Part shown: positions 45,131 through 58,216 of the stretch, piece by piece
How the letters are laid out: each line of letters begins with the position of its first letter
Numbering within the stretch: position 1 is the stretch's first letter
Assembly (NCBI GenBank): GCA_029204225.1
Contig: CM055092.1
Coordinates: 42,046,904 to 42,108,903 of the forward strand
Direction: 5' to 3'
DNA: 62,000 nt
Source: Diphasiastrum complanatum
Taxonomy: Eukaryota; Streptophyta; Lycopodiopsida; Lycopodiales; Lycopodiaceae
Position numbers and translations under genes: made by a program
Notes under the pieces: generated by a model
Told to the model about the DNA's origin: nothing
Seen by the model: only the letters and a program-made list of their open reading frames with translations
Databases searched by the model: none

Positions 45131-46980
45131 GATGCACAAGTTGTAAAATCTCAAAATACAATCCTAACAATCTCTTCCACATAGGTTGTATCTGTTTTAG
45201 CATGAACTAGTAACTTTGTTGCACAGTTTCATATATGCTTTAGCCCTCTCTTTGATGCCACAAGCTCATGAGTCACTATCAATAGAGTAAGTAGAGTTTT
45301 AGGAAGTTGTTGAGGAATAAATGCAAGATATTGATGGTCTGATTTAAGGATTTTTTGAATGTATTGTGAGGTTATGATTGGATATTGGAATCCTATGAAA
45401 TCACCATTGGTTGGCCATTTAGTCTAGTTTGTTGATAATAAATGGCTGTTGTTTGTTGCCTATGTTCAAAGAGTGAGCATTGAGTAGTGGGTAATCTTGA
45501 ATTTGTAACAACTATTCAATCGGTGCAATGGCCAGCTACCTAGCTCCTGCTGCCTCCCTCATGAGTCACGCCTATTTAAATTTTGCAATGGCCTTGTGTT
45601 TTGTCTCTTTCCAAAAGAATTAAGATGGCTTGCATTTGGAAACCTAATGAACTTTGAAGTCACAAATTATGATGATATTTGCTTATGGACCAACTAGAAA
45701 CAAAAGCTTATGGTTGCAACATTGATGATGTATCATGATTTATGCATCTCAAATTATATGCTCACTTGGATTTGTTGCTTAGCCTTGGCCCTCCATAGTC
45801 CATTACATTTCAGGTGCCTTTGTAGACCCCCAGTAAGTTTTGGAGTCTTGATAGTCGACGAGAAATTGAGATTGGAGTCAAAGAGTCAAGACAATAGATG
45901 AGCAGAGAATTGCCACTTATTGTTTGCATTGAAGAAAGTTCGAGTCTTAAGAACCATATCGATTATGGAGTCTTATGTTATGGTGGTTGACTGGTAGCCT
46001 TGCAAGTTGCGACTTGCCTCTAGATGAAGCATGTAACCTTTGTTGTCCAATGTCCACACCATCGGCCCCTCCCCCCCCAAAAAAAAAAAAAAGGAAAAGG
46101 AAGAAGAAGAAGAATATGCTCATGTTTTGCAAAAATTGAAGACATATTATACTTTATGGAATCATCCATAACATTATGGAATATTGGTTGCACCTTGCGT
46201 GCCTACAAGTTGTGCCCCTACGGAGTGCACACACCCCGCATTCCACCTAACACTGAACAACGAATGTGAAAATGAACATTCAAAATGTCTTGGCTAAAAT
46301 TGACCTGAAATAAAAAGTTAATGCTCAATATATGAAGCCTTGAGCTAAAACCTACCTATAAAAGTGTCTTGGGAAAGGTTTGACATTTTAGATAGGACTT
46401 TCCATGTGAAGGGATGTGAATAATTATACTTTCAACATGAAAGGTTGAAAGTCTAGCCTTTTCATGGCACATCTGCACACAAAATATGGGATCACCTTAT
46501 TTTGCACCATCACCATGCAAGGGTGGTGGTGCTCCCACCACCACCTCCCTATTCTTCTCCCCATGCCCTTCCATAGTTGGATGGAAGGGCCCGCCACTGC
46601 CACAATAGTAGTGTGACGCTGATCCCAAAATATGGGTTTCTATGAAAGGAAACTCTGCTTGAATGGCTGGGAAAGCTAAAATGTAGGGAGGTAGTGCCCA
46701 CTACACCCAAAGTCGCTTACTAGTAGAGAGGCTGGGTAACGCCTGGATGTAACCTGATGCGTGTTAGTAAGCAATGAGGATTTTTGAGAGATTGAAAGCC
46801 TTTGGACATGGGGTGAACAATGGAGCGTGTCGGGCGTGCTAGTAAGCGACAAGACACCCTCCATTTCTTGTGGCCCCCTAAAATTTGGTGGGTCGAGGAA
46901 GCATTAGGCCAGTAGGTGACCCTGGTGCGAAACCCTAAAGCCTAACAAACAAACAGTGTAGTCGCTCGTTTCTTGTTGGC
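45131..46980. other. Intergenic region upstream of the cyclophilin gene
   Basis: No gene recognised. It holds a poly-C/poly-A junction near 46,075, a 9-10-bp hairpin CCCTTCCAT / ATGGAAGGG at 46,566-46,589, and a G+C-richer segment from about 46.6 kb that is a plausible promoter for the downstream gene. Confidence 0.45.
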
Positions 46981-47073
46981 CTTGTGAGAGGGAGAGCATT
47001 GCAGCATTCAGCGACGGCGCCTTTCAGATCCAGCCGCAGAGCATCTGCATCGTCCTTTCATTTGCTTGCCGCC

Positions 47074-47250
47074 ATGGTGACATCCATCTTGCCATGTTTT
47101 TGCTTACTTTTTGATACCCTTTTCCTCAATTCTGTTGACTTTTTTTGGTTCAAACTCTCCCAGATTGCTTATTTCCTGAAAAAGTTTCGTTTAGAGTGAA
47201 TATATTGCCGATATTTCTGGTTTTGCCGACATATGCATCAAACAGAATCC

Positions 47251-47291
<41 letters not shown>

Positions 47292-50200
47292 TTTTGCTTA
47301 TAACATTAATAGTCTGTCTCTTGATAATTATGTTAAAAGGGTGAAAATCAAGGCAAAGCATAGAAGAGAAAATCATTGTCCTTGCCTTGCAAATACTGTG
47401 TTCAGGTTGGTCAGTAGCCAATGCCCTAGATTGAAGGTTGTGGGCATGAAAAAAGCTTTGCCCCACTGCTAAGGACTTTATGACATGAACTCGATCAATC
47501 CTTTACATGCACCTCTCCATGCAAGTCATAAATAGCAAAAAAAATAAATTTCCTTATCTCTTTTTCTTGCATACATGCTCACACTCTCAACTTGCATGGC
47601 ACACCAACACCATCCCCAACAACTATCATCATATAAAGATTATCTGTTTACATTGACATAATCACTTCATATATGTTCTTTATTCTTTGTCATATCTCTA
47701 CATATATGTTCTTTATTCTTTGTCATATCTTTACATATGCACATAGTTTGAATTGATTTAGAGTTTAATACTTTTGATAAGAAAGAAATTTTAACCACTA
47801 TGCCATAGTTTCAAAAGAATCAAGGTTTAAAAATAGCAAATTAATTGTTGCAAGGCCTTTGTGATATACCACAAGATTCTTGTTTAACAGAAGTATCTAA
47901 GATCAAATTGCTAACGTGGAGACATCTTGCTTACAAAATTCTCCTTTGATGTCTCGATATAACACTCAAAAAAGAACGAGCAAACCATTCACCAAAGAAC
48001 TCGATTTATTGAAGCAGTCTGTCTATGTCACAAAAATTCTCAACTTCTACTTCGCATTTCAAACATCGTCCACACGCATGCCAAACTTAGAAACTGCTCT
48101 TCCAACTATAAAGCTTTGTTGGATAGAATCGCTCATCCATTGCTAAAGCAGCCAGAGATGTGCAAAAGTAACAAGGCAAACAGATGTCCTGACCTGACCA
48201 AAATTGGATGACTGATGTCCTTACCAATTTAGGCGTCCCTGCAGTACAACATAGTGTCTCTAGAATCCTTCTAAAACTTGCACTTGGAAAATTTTGGCTC
48301 TGGAAACTAGAATAAATTAAAATCATGCTATTATAGTGAATTGAACCTCTACACTATCCCTATGAATTCCTGAAAAGTTAATCTTTGGTTTCGATTGTAA
48401 AATTGATCTCAAGGACTTGGGCGTGTAGCAAATACAATACATATATATAAAAACTTTTCACTCCTCAATCATGGTGTTCTTTCTTGTCTGGGAGGTACGT
48501 AAACGTTTGATCTTTCAAAGGAGCATTTAACTGGCTAATGGGCGCAATAAGCACGCCAATATTCCGTAGAAAAATCACTTTTGTACACTTCCTGTCACCT
48601 AATAGCATGAAAAATATGAATGGAATTTTATTGATCACTCTTGTTGTTTACCACCTCACTGATATGCTAGCAGCATGATTACACTAGCAGTTGTTCAAAA
48701 GGCACTGCATGTATGGACTGTACTCCCAATTGATCTATCTTTGTTTCTTCCTGCAGTCAGTTACATTACATACAAACCTTGGGGATATAAAATGTGAAAT
48801 ATTCTGCGATGAAGTCCCAAAAACTTCTGAGGTATGGGTAGGATTTGTTCATAAACATGAGAATTTCTTGTTTCAGACACTTGAGTATGACTTGCATCAT
48901 TTATTCATAAATATGACTCGAGAGTGTGCCCATTGTATGTTTAAAGTTTACTGCAAATTGAACAGGTTTGGTTACAAATTCTGAACACCTTTATGTGAAG
49001 TTGTCTCGGTAATTAGCTTTTAATTTGTTATAGATTGAAGATTCATGGCCTCATACCAACACTGTTTCAGGCAAGATGTTATCAGGTTATTGTTAAGTCA
49101 TTGCCTGAAGTTAAATGATCTTTGATAGTATTCTAAGGCTATATAAATACTTGGTTCATTCTGCAGAATTTTCTTGCACTTTGTGCTAGTGGGTATTACG
49201 ATGGCACCATTTTTCACAGAAATATCAAAGGTTTTATGATTCAAGGTGGAGATCCAACTGGGACTGGACGCGGGGGTACCAGTATTTGGGGACGCAAGTT
49301 CAATGATGAAATTCGTGAATCTTTAAAGGTTAAAGCTCATGTTGATTACACATTTTCTCCTTGAGCAGCAATTGTGGCCGCGATGTGGAAAAAGTTTTAA
49401 AGGTGAATGGGCAGTTCACAAAAAATGTAGCAATCATATGAATATTACACAATGTCGTTTCTCACATTCTTATTAGCAGGATTGCTGTTTCGACTTAATC
49501 AATACCTGGAGCCTCCACTTTGCAAACTTAATACATGGGATTACGGCCATGATAGAATTCACAATTGAAATAATATTCGTTGCCCTCACGTGATCTACAA
49601 ATTCTTGGATACAATTGCTTGTTCCCAGTTGCCAAGTCTCAAGTACTTTTGAAGTCCTCCATGATCTTGTCTATTAAGGGCTGAAGTAACCAGCAGTGAG
49701 CCACTAGAAACTTGTTGAAGTTTAACACAAGCTTCATATTCTTTTCATTATCAAACTAGCTGATTTGAGTTTATACCAATAGTTCCTTAAAGTAGAAAAC
49801 AAAAAAGGAAAACAGACCACCAAGCGAAGACCATTTCAAATACATGGATACAGCAGAAGGCTATGAAGGACAATTAGCAAGGACTGATTGCACTGATGGC
49901 AGTTTGTTAAAACTATACTATGTATATATCCTACAGTACTTGTGCTTTTTTGCTACTGCTATCCTCGGTTGTGGATAGTATTTTCATGGCTTTCAATTCT
50001 CACACTCTATCAGTCCGTTGATTTTTACAGCACAATGCTCGGGGAATTTTATCGATGGCAAATAGTGGACCAAATACGAATGGCAGCCAGTTTTTTATTG
50101 CCTATGCAAAGCAACCTCACTTGAATGGTCTATATACCATATTTGGAAGGGTTATCCATGGTTTTGAAGTACTTGATGTGATGGAGAAGGTATGCAGAAG

Positions 50201-51922
50201 AAACATTTCTCTTTTTCAATTTTTCCTTTGGCAGAGATGTTCAGAGTTCAAAAGCACTGTCATGTATTTGGAGGTCTAGGCTTAAGTCAGTTGCCATTTT
50301 CCACTCAAAATGCATGGGGATATGCACTGTAGAAGAATTTTGCCTTTTTTCAGAGACAAGCTTTTGCCAGAATGCTTTACCTACCTTGGCGGTGTTGTGA
50401 TCTGCTGCTATGTCGATTTTGGTACATTTAACTGCTTTTCATGGCCTAATTTCTTAGTTAGTACCTGACTGTCTGCATTGGCCACTTTATCTTCCCTCAA
50501 TCTTGTCAGTCATACAACTAATCTGAGCTCTAGGAGAACAATGCATCAAAAGCATTTAGCATCCAATATGTTGAATTGTCATTTCAAAATTCAGGGACTG
50601 ATCTAACTTTTGCGAACTGGACGGTATATTTTTTAGACTGTACTTTGAGATTAGTGATTGGAAATGGTAACACTTCAGCTTGATAGGATGACTAGTGGAC
50701 TCTAGAACAATGCTATGAAATCTAGCTGCAGTGTACTTCAGCTTGTCCATTAACGGAGGGATGAAAGCATGTTAGTCAATGGGGATGAACTACCAGAAAT
50801 AAGGACTCTCTTCAGACATGCATTTATCTATTAGAAGGCAATTTTTTTTATCTCTTGATCTGTTGGTTGCTCTATGGTTACTTGAGCTGCAAAGTTTTTC
50901 CAAGCTGCTCGCTGGCTTCTTTTCAGATCCATCTATTGTTGGATGTTCACGTATTGCTTTTATTGGCAACAATATAGTCGTGTGTCTTATTTGGTTATTA
51001 AAAGAGAGATGTTGCTTGGGACAGATTTTTTAAGAGATATAGAGATAGGCATGCATTGAACAGCGGAAGGTATTATTGAATTAAGATACAAAATATGTTT
51101 GAATTTCGATTTTTTGTTCCATAAAGAAACAAGATATGTGATGTTTTTTAGGGATCATTATGTGCTGACATTAATGTTTTCTATGTTGAAAATGTCTAGC
51201 TGGCAGCGTTTATGTTGAACATTTATTTCTATGTTGAACATGTCTAGTTGGCAGTGTAAGCACCATGGATGTGATACCTGTTACTGGTAACTTTCCCGTG
51301 GTGTTATGATGCTTGTCATGTATGTAACACAGTAAAACATAAATTAGCTTGTAATCTAATGTTAATTTGTTAATATAGAAATTCTTGAATTAGTGGCCAT
51401 CCAATAACTGTTCCCAGGTGATGCTCAAAGCCCCTTCCGCCAATTTGCAGCTCGTTAAGCTCGATGTACTCAATTTTTGGTTTATCATGACTCCAGGAGT
51501 TATTTTGGTGATAGAATGTGCAGCTTTCAGCTTTTTGCAATAAGGATCATAGAAAAGAAGACATTTTGATAATGGTCAGATTGTTGATGCCTGAGTGTGA
51601 CTAGTTAAAGAATGGCTCAGTATGGAAAATCTATAGTCTTGTGAGGTGACTTAAAATGTTGATTTACAAATGCAAAGTGGTAGAATTTATGCTCAAACAT
51701 AATATTGAAGTTTTGATGGATTTATTGGCTCATAACTTAGTGATCAATGTGCATTCTTCTCGAATTCATTTTCACGTATATCAAACTGTGGATAAATTTC
51801 AAAAATCTTATATAGAGGGCTTTTTGGTTCTAGTGCAGACACAAACAGGAGCTGGAGATCGGCCTTTGGCTGAAATAAGATTGAACAGGGTTACTATACA
51901 TGCCAATCCATTAGCCAGTTAA
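47074..51922 (+). CDS. CYP18-1: Peptidyl-prolyl cis-trans isomerase, cyclophilin PPIL3/CYP18-1 type
   Basis: Coding exons 48757-48831, 49167-49328, 50031-50189 and 51839-51922, all phase 0 with GT-AG introns, give 159 residues from [16 protein letters not shown] to [10 protein letters not shown]. With one start Met this is 160 aa, the length I know for Arabidopsis CYP18-1. It is a single compact cyclophilin domain with [20 protein letters not shown] (catalytic Arg and the F.R..KGFM.QGGD loop), [17 protein letters not shown] and [12 protein letters not shown]. It isomerises Xaa-Pro bonds, and PPIL3 relatives associate with spliceosomes. The first coding exon supplies only ATG. I place it at 47,074-47,076 in GCCGCCATG|GTGAC behind a GC-rich leader, an inference from the good start context, with 48,471 as a weaker alternative. 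Intron 1 carries an inverted copy of the gene's own 3' flank. Confidence 0.92.
47252..48541 (-). repeat. Left arm of a 1.27-kb inverted duplication (in cyclophilin intron 1)
   Basis: Reverse complement of 51,908-53,174, moderately diverged with small indels. Its inner edge, GGAGCATTTAACTGGCTAATGG, covers in antisense the last codons and stop of the cyclophilin CDS. Its outer edge is a (GA)n tract (47,252-47,283). Because it contains the gene's 3' end, this arm is the derived copy. Confidence 0.85.
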
Positions 51923-53141
51923 ATGCTCCTTTGAAAGATCAAACGTTTACGTACCTCCGAGACAAGAAAGAACACCATGATTGAGGAGAGAAAGGTTGTA
52001 TATTTATGTATTGTATTTGCCACATGCCCCCAAGTCCTTGAGATCAATTTTACAATTGAAACCAAAGATTAACTTTTCAGAAATTCATAGGGATAGTGTA
52101 GAGGTTCAATTCACTATAATAGCATGATTTTATTTTATTCTAGTTTCCAGAGGTAAGATTTTCCAAGTGGAAGTTTTTAGAAGGATTCTAAAGACACTAT
52201 GTTTTACTGCATCATCTAATGATGGATTTGTAAGGACATCAGTCATCCAATTTTGGTTAGGTAAGGACTTCAGTTTGCCTTGGTACTTTTGCACATCTCT
52301 GGCTGCTTTAGCAATGAATGAGTGATTCTATTCAGCAAAGCTTTATAGTTGGAAGAGCGGCTTCTAAGTTTGGCATGCATGTGGACAAATGCGAAGTAGA
52401 AGTTGAGAATTTCTTTGAGATAGACTGCTATCAAAGTTCAATGGATGGAGTTGTTTGGCGAATGGTCTGCTCGTTCTTTTTCAAGTGTTATATCGAGACA
52501 TCAAAGGATAATTTTGTAAGCAGGATGTGCACTCCACATTAGCAATTCGATCTTAGATACTTTTGTTAAAACAAGAATGTTGTGGCATAGCCTTGCAACA
52601 ATTTTTTAAAATAAAAAATGTTATTTTCCACAAAGTAATTAGCTATCTTTAAACCTCGGTTTTTTTGAAACTATGGCATCGTGGTTAGTATTTCTTTCTT
52701 ATCAAAAGAATCAAACTCTAATTCAAACTATGTGCATATGTAGGGATATGACAAAGAATAAAGAACATATATGAATTGATTATGTCAATGTACATAGATA
52801 ATCTTTATATGATGATAGTTGTTGGGGATGGTGTTGGTGTGCAAGTTGAGAGTGTGAGCATGTATGCAAGAAAAATAGATAAGGAATTTTTTTTTGCTAT
52901 TTATGACTTGCATGGAGAGGTGTATGTAAAAGGTTGATCAAGTTCATGTCATAAAGTCCTTAGCAGTGCGGCAAAGCTTTTTGCATGCGCACAACCTTCA
53001 ATCTAGGGCATTGACCATTGACCAGCTTGAACACAATATTGCCTTTGGAAGGCAAGGTCCATGATTCTCTTTTAGGCTTGTCTTGATCTATTCTATGTTT
53101 CACCCTTTTAACATAAATATCTAGCTACAGACTATGAATGG

Positions 53142-53174
<33 letters not shown>
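51908..53174 (+). repeat. Right arm of the inverted duplication (cyclophilin 3' end and flank)
   Basis: Starts inside the last exon at CCATTAGCCAGTTAA and runs through the 3' UTR and downstream DNA to a (CT)n tract at 53,143-53,172. Matching landmarks: AAACGTTTACGTACCTCC at 51,940, ACATCTCTGGCTGC at about 52,292 and GTTGGGGATGGTGTTGGTG at about 52,821 each have reverse complements in 47.6-48.5 kb. Confidence 0.85.
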
Positions 53175-53175
<1 letters not shown>

Positions 53176-54084
53176 ATAATTATCTAAAATTTGAATTTAA
53201 GTCCCTCTTTCATATATATGCCCTTGAGTTTCAAGTTTGGGCCATCAAGTTGTGTGGTCATGTGTTCTTGCAAATCACAAATGGATTTCTCAGTCACCCA
53301 ATAAGTTATTTTGCAAGTTGTTTGTTTGATTTTTGGATTTCCTTGGTTGATAAGCAATCTATACCATGATCTTTGAAGCTATTAGTTTATTGAGTACAAC
53401 TTATCAAGTTGGTCCACTGGGTCTTCAACTATGAGACAATTCTATCGACATGCAATAGTTCCTTATCAAGGTTCACCCGCGAATACCATAACTTGCAATC
53501 AACCACATGGGAGTAATTTTTTGTGCCTTCTGTTTGGATTCCATCATTCTCGATGGCAAATTCTAGTTTTAGTTATTGCCATATTGACACTATGTTGTAA
53601 TGTATTAGTTCTTTCCAACAACTATCAAAACATGGTGGTTTATCAAAAAGCATCGTCTTTCTTCTTCTGTTTTCAAATTCCTAGAAAGACTTTCTCAAAC
53701 TAATGTCACTCCATTGACATTCCATCTCATGTATCAAGCATTACTTCACCATGGTGGATGGATGACAAGTGGGTTAAAATCCTTTTTCATTCCCTTTCGT
53801 ATCCTCTTGAAAAAAGTATTGTCAATGAGTTTATATAGCCATGATCATTGTTCGTACCTTCATGGTGATTTTCATATCCTATGATAACTTTTCATCCATT
53901 GATATTAAGTTATTTTTTTATTCAAAAATAATAATTATATACGAGGTAGAATAAGTTGACTAAGATGAATAATAAATTATAGTAATATTTAGAGATAGTC
54001 AAGTAGTCAAAATCTATCCAGTTATTAGTAGAATAAATAGAGTATTCATAAAAAAAATTAAGACAAAAACCATCTCTTTGTAAG
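53175..54084. other. Non-coding spacer
   Basis: No gene recognised. Strongly A+T-rich from 53.88 kb. Confidence 0.5.
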
Positions 54085-54597
54085 TTAGATGCACAAGTGC
54101 TTGTGTATGTATGCATGCAAGCGTTGATGATGGAAGGCGAAGTGTTTACAGTCAGCTGAATTGTTTGCAAATCCCAATTGAATGAGATAAGAGTTGATTC
54201 TATCGAACCATGCGCTTGGGGCCTGTTTCAGATCGTAGATTGCTTTGTGCAGCTTGCACACTTCGTGTTCTTGGCCTTTGACTTCGAATCCTTTCGGTTG
54301 GAAGGTGTATAGCTCCTCTTCGACATTGTCGTTGAGAAATGCTATTTTGAAATCCATTTGGTGCATTTCGAGGTCTTTCGCGGCTGCTAATGCAATCAGA
54401 GTCCTGATTGATTGCATCTTGACAACATGACTGAAAATTTCTTGATAATCCACTCCTTGGACTTGAATGAATCCTTTAGCCACCAGCCGTGCTTTCCTTT
54501 TAATAATGGAACCATCATAGTTGATCTTCTTCTTGAAGATCCACTTGTTGTCGATAACTCTCTTGTGAATCCTTGGTCTTAGGATGAGAGTAATCAT
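54085..54597 (-). pseudogene. Copia reverse transcriptase N-terminal fragment
   Basis: Minus-strand frame with NKWIFKKKINYDGSIIKRKA, RLVAKGFIQVQGVDYQEIFS, RTLIALAAAKDLEMHQMDFK (motif with the first catalytic Asp), EEELYTFQPKGFEVKG and CKLHKAIYDLKQAPSAWFDR. It stops before the YVDD box, so it is truncated. It is not the same copy as the copia at 26.6 kb (KAIYDLKQAPSAW against KALYGLKQAPRAW). Confidence 0.9.
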
Positions 54598-54662
54598 TAA
54601 TCTTTAATAGTTATTCATATTTATTTCCACCAAGATGTGTATGGATGAGTGAAGAAGGTTGG

Positions 54663-54705
<43 letters not shown>
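54663..54705. repeat. (CA)n microsatellite
   Basis: About 21 CA units. A short (TCA)n follows at about 54,797. Confidence 0.97.
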
Positions 54706-54706
<1 letters not shown>

Positions 54707-54871
54707 TTTTCTTATCAATTGTTTTTCACGAGATGGTTGTAGAGATGAAAACTATCAAATATTGTTTGGTCCTAGCAAGACAGCCTTGGCCATTTCATCA
54801 TCATCATCATCATATATATTAAAACAAGTTGATTATGATAATATCATGTTGAATTTATAGGATGATGATAG

Positions 54872-55417
54872 TTGGTTGTGAATAACATGTCTAGAAAGTC
54901 TGACCAACAGGCAAGAACCCCGGAGTGTGTGCGAAACAACGTTTCATACAAAATTCCGGAAAATGAAAGTAGATCTGCTAGGAAGAAGAGATTGGCCCGT
55001 AGGAGACAAGCCAAGGCCAGGGCTTTGTTAGTATGTAGTGTACGGAGTGCATTTGTGTCCCGATCCCTGCATGTAGATGTTGCATTAAGTTCAGACATCA
55101 ATGTAGGACCACTAAGAAGTGGTGCAATAGAGCATATCAGGAGTAGTAAAATAGGTGTGACTCCGCATAGTGAAGATCCATTGGCATCAGAAGTCATTGT
55201 GCGATCGCCTCATCTTCTCGCCGTCAACCATTTAGGGAGTAGTGAATTGCCATCGGAGTGTAGGAGTCCATCAATGGAGTTTAAAATTATTGATGATGTG
55301 TTTATCCAATTTGTCAGACAAATATCCAAAACTTGCAATAACCATGAGGGCAAGTCAGTGCGAGCAGAGAGAGCAAGCAAAGAGCGTTGGAGAGCAGAGA
55401 GCGAGAAAGCAAGGTAA
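54872..55417 (+). CDS. Hypothetical basic protein, 181 codons
   Basis: Uninterrupted frame with a strongly basic N-terminal third (SRSARKKRLARRRQAKARAL, residues about 33-52), a neutral middle (VDVALSSDINVGPLRSGAIE) and a charged tail rich in Arg/Glu that runs into the degenerate edge of the (GA)n tract (KSVRAERASKERWRAESEKA). I do not recognise it. The first 150 residues have ordinary composition and are unlikely to be open by chance alone, but no splice signals, neighbours or promoter support it. It could be the first exon of a gene disrupted by GA expansion, or a transposon ORF. Confidence 0.35.
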   Translation: MVVNNMSRKSDQQARTPECVRNNVSYKIPENESRSARKKRLARRRQAKARALLVCSVRSAFVSRSLHVDVALSSDINVGPLRSGAIEHIRSSKIGVTPHSEDPLASEVIVRSPHLLAVNHLGSSELPSECRSPSMEFKIIDDVFIQFVRQISKTCNNHEGKSVRAERASKERWRAESEKAR

Positions 55418-55555
55418 ATCAGAGCAAGCAGAGAGCGAGAGAGCCACAAATCAGCGTGAGCAGAGAGCGTTGGATAGAAGGAGGGAGCGCAGGAGGGGCA
55501 GCTGGAACATATTAGGAAGGGAGAGCATGGGCAGGGGGTGGCCAGGCTGGCTAGC

Positions 55556-55710
<155 letters not shown>

Positions 55711-55784
55711 GGCTTGCGTGGAGGAACTCGACTGGCCACCGCAAATGACTGCAAACGACCTCCTTTGCGGTCGTTTGGGAGGGT

Positions 55785-56028
55785 TCAAGGGAGGGCCAAA
55801 GGGAGGTCCATTGCGGTTCTAAACGGTCGCATTTTTCGGAGAGGGCCAAAGGGAGGAGTAACAGTGAGAACTGAAGGGAGGGGTAACCGTGAGAACCGTG
55901 AGGGGCGAAGGGAGGGGCAACCATGAGAACGGAAGGGAGGGGCAACCGTGAGAGCTGTGAGGGTCGAAGAAAGGGTCAACCATGAGAACCGTGAGGGCCG
56001 AAGGGAGGGGCAACTGTGAAAACTGTGC
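55785..56028. repeat. G-rich minisatellite between two GA tracts
   Basis: About seven degenerate copies of a unit near 22-35 bp with GAAGGGAGGGGCAACCGTGA and GAACCGTGAGGG. GGGAGGGG runs could form G-quadruplexes. Confidence 0.8.
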
Positions 56029-56508
<480 letters not shown>

Positions 56509-56990
56509 CCGTATCAGGGCGAGTGCCATACTGATCAACTTACGGTCAATTGGTCCGTATCAGTTCATTTTAATCAAAGAGGAGTATGAAAAGTTTAAAC
56601 CGTTAGGCGTTTTATTTAGCCAAAAGACTTGGTGTGAACACGTGTGCTAGTATCAGAGCAAATTCATGCTATACTGACCCAAGTGACCCTTACGACGTAA
56701 GGTATGTCACGCACTGCTGTTCATACTACTGAGCATATCCATGCTTTCCAGTTGTATCTCACCAAAAAGTCTAAAGTAACACTAATAGAGAAAAGAAAAA
56801 GTGTTACCATGAATGTTATATCGAAATGATATAATATCCACAGTATAAGGACACTATATAGGAGAGATGTCATTAAAATAGAGTAAGGGACTATCAGTGT
56901 TTATACTGGGTAGTAGTGCAGATCCGTGTCATTCTACTCCCTAAGTATAAACTATGATTCTTACGCATATCCATGTTGTCTAAGATCATA
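56509..56990. repeat. Array B of nested hairpins with the shared ATCC-type loop
   Basis: Hairpins at 56653-56677 (core AGCAAATTCATGCT, outer TCAG/CTGA), 56727-56756 (AGCATATCCATGCT, outer TACTG/CAGT-GTA), 56899-56952 (GCAGATCCGTG, outer GGTAGTAG/CTACTCC and GTTTATAC/GTATAAAC) and 56953-56990 (GCATATCCATG, outer CTTA/TAAG and TATGAT/ATCATA). A fifth at 56509-56545 (CCGT-ATCAG / CTGAT-ACGG) has a different apical loop. The second core is identical to a core of array A although its outer stems differ. Confidence 0.85.
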
Positions 56991-57683
56991 ATACCAAAGT
57001 CCTTAGTGTTACTTTTAGTGACCAAATCTTATTTTTGGGTACTTTTGTTTGATTGAAGTGTGGTCTTATGTCGTTACTTGCTTTTGAACAAGGGAAGTCG
57101 AAAAAACGGAAAAAAAGAAAAGAAAAAAAAGAAAGACGGAATGAAAGACTAAACTTATGTAGAGTGCATGTCTATCATAGTTTTTATGGAGCCAAAACCA
57201 CCATGCTTACCGTAGTTGTGAAGAGTAAATTTAAACTCGAAATGTGTACTTGAATAGTTGTAGACGTAGCTTCTTGAGAGGCAGCCATAGTAGATTTTTA
57301 TAGCCTGACTGAGTTTTTACTATTTTAGAACATAAGAAGGCCAAGAAATCGTGGAGTGAGTGTATTGCTTTGAAAAGTTATGCAGAACGAGCTTTACACA
57401 ACATCTTTTGATTATGTAAGTTAATTTACAAAGCAGAGGTCCAGTTGGTTGCATACCTTTTAGTAAAGAGTATTTGGTTCAGGAAAGAACCACGAAATAT
57501 TCTGACGAAGCTGGAGCAGTATGAGAAAGCTATAGCCTGAGATATTATTAGCTTCATACTATGAGGCCACAGAATCTATGAATATCTCAAAAAGAGCACA
57601 TAAGTAAGAGTTATGCATGCATGTGTCCATCCTTCCATAGCTGGTTGGAGGAGGCTACAGAAGTACAAGACTCTATGAACAGA
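56991..57683. other. Non-coding part of element B tail
   Basis: No gene. A lysine-rich run near 57.1 kb comes from an A/G-rich stretch. Confidence 0.45.
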
Positions 57684-58050
57684 TAGTACAAGTTCATTGT
57701 CCATCACTGGATAGTTAGCCATGCATGAACAAGTAGTATTATCAACTGAAGAAGAGACCCTCCTCATGTCCATCGATGGAACAATAGGTCTGTAAGTGTA
57801 GATTTGGTGTTTAAAAGTGAGTTTTTACCAAGCATTTGCGATCCATCGCTGGAAGGCACAAAGCGATATTTATATATCGTCTTCATATGAGCAATTATCA
57901 GCGAATTGTCCATCGCTGGACAACGATCTGTCCATTGTTGGACAACGCTCATTCCTACTCACAGAACATTGTCAAATATGTGTAGGAGTGACGCAACCCT
58001 CCATCGCTACTCATTGAGTCATAAGGAGTAAGTAAAAAGCATGAAAAAGT
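57684..58050. repeat. Direct repeat, left copy (about 365 bp)
   Basis: ATAGTACAAGTTCATTGTCC to GAAAAAGTTGTGGTTA. It matches 58,839-59,205 over nearly its whole length with scattered differences and small indels. Contains five TCCATCGCTGGA-type palindromes. Confidence 0.9.
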
Positions 58051-58216
58051 TGTGGTTAAAGCATTTATCTGATTCTGGAGGGAAGCACCAGGGAAAAACT
58101 TGGCCAGGTTATTCATAATGAACCAGATAGCATAATCAACGGCAGTTTTTGGATTGACAGAAATCAAAAGAGGAAAGGTCACCAATATCGCAAATGTCTT
58201 GAGAAAATATCTCGAG

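Noticed and set aside
44161-45500. GIY-YIG endonuclease upstream of the Penelope-like RT
   Set aside because: Translated minus-strand frames show no GIY...YIG pair or following Arg/Glu motif.
48471-48473. Cyclophilin start codon at ATG|GTGTTC
   Set aside because: It lies inside the inverted repeat arm copied from downstream DNA, so it is unlikely to be the original first exon. 47,074 has better context.
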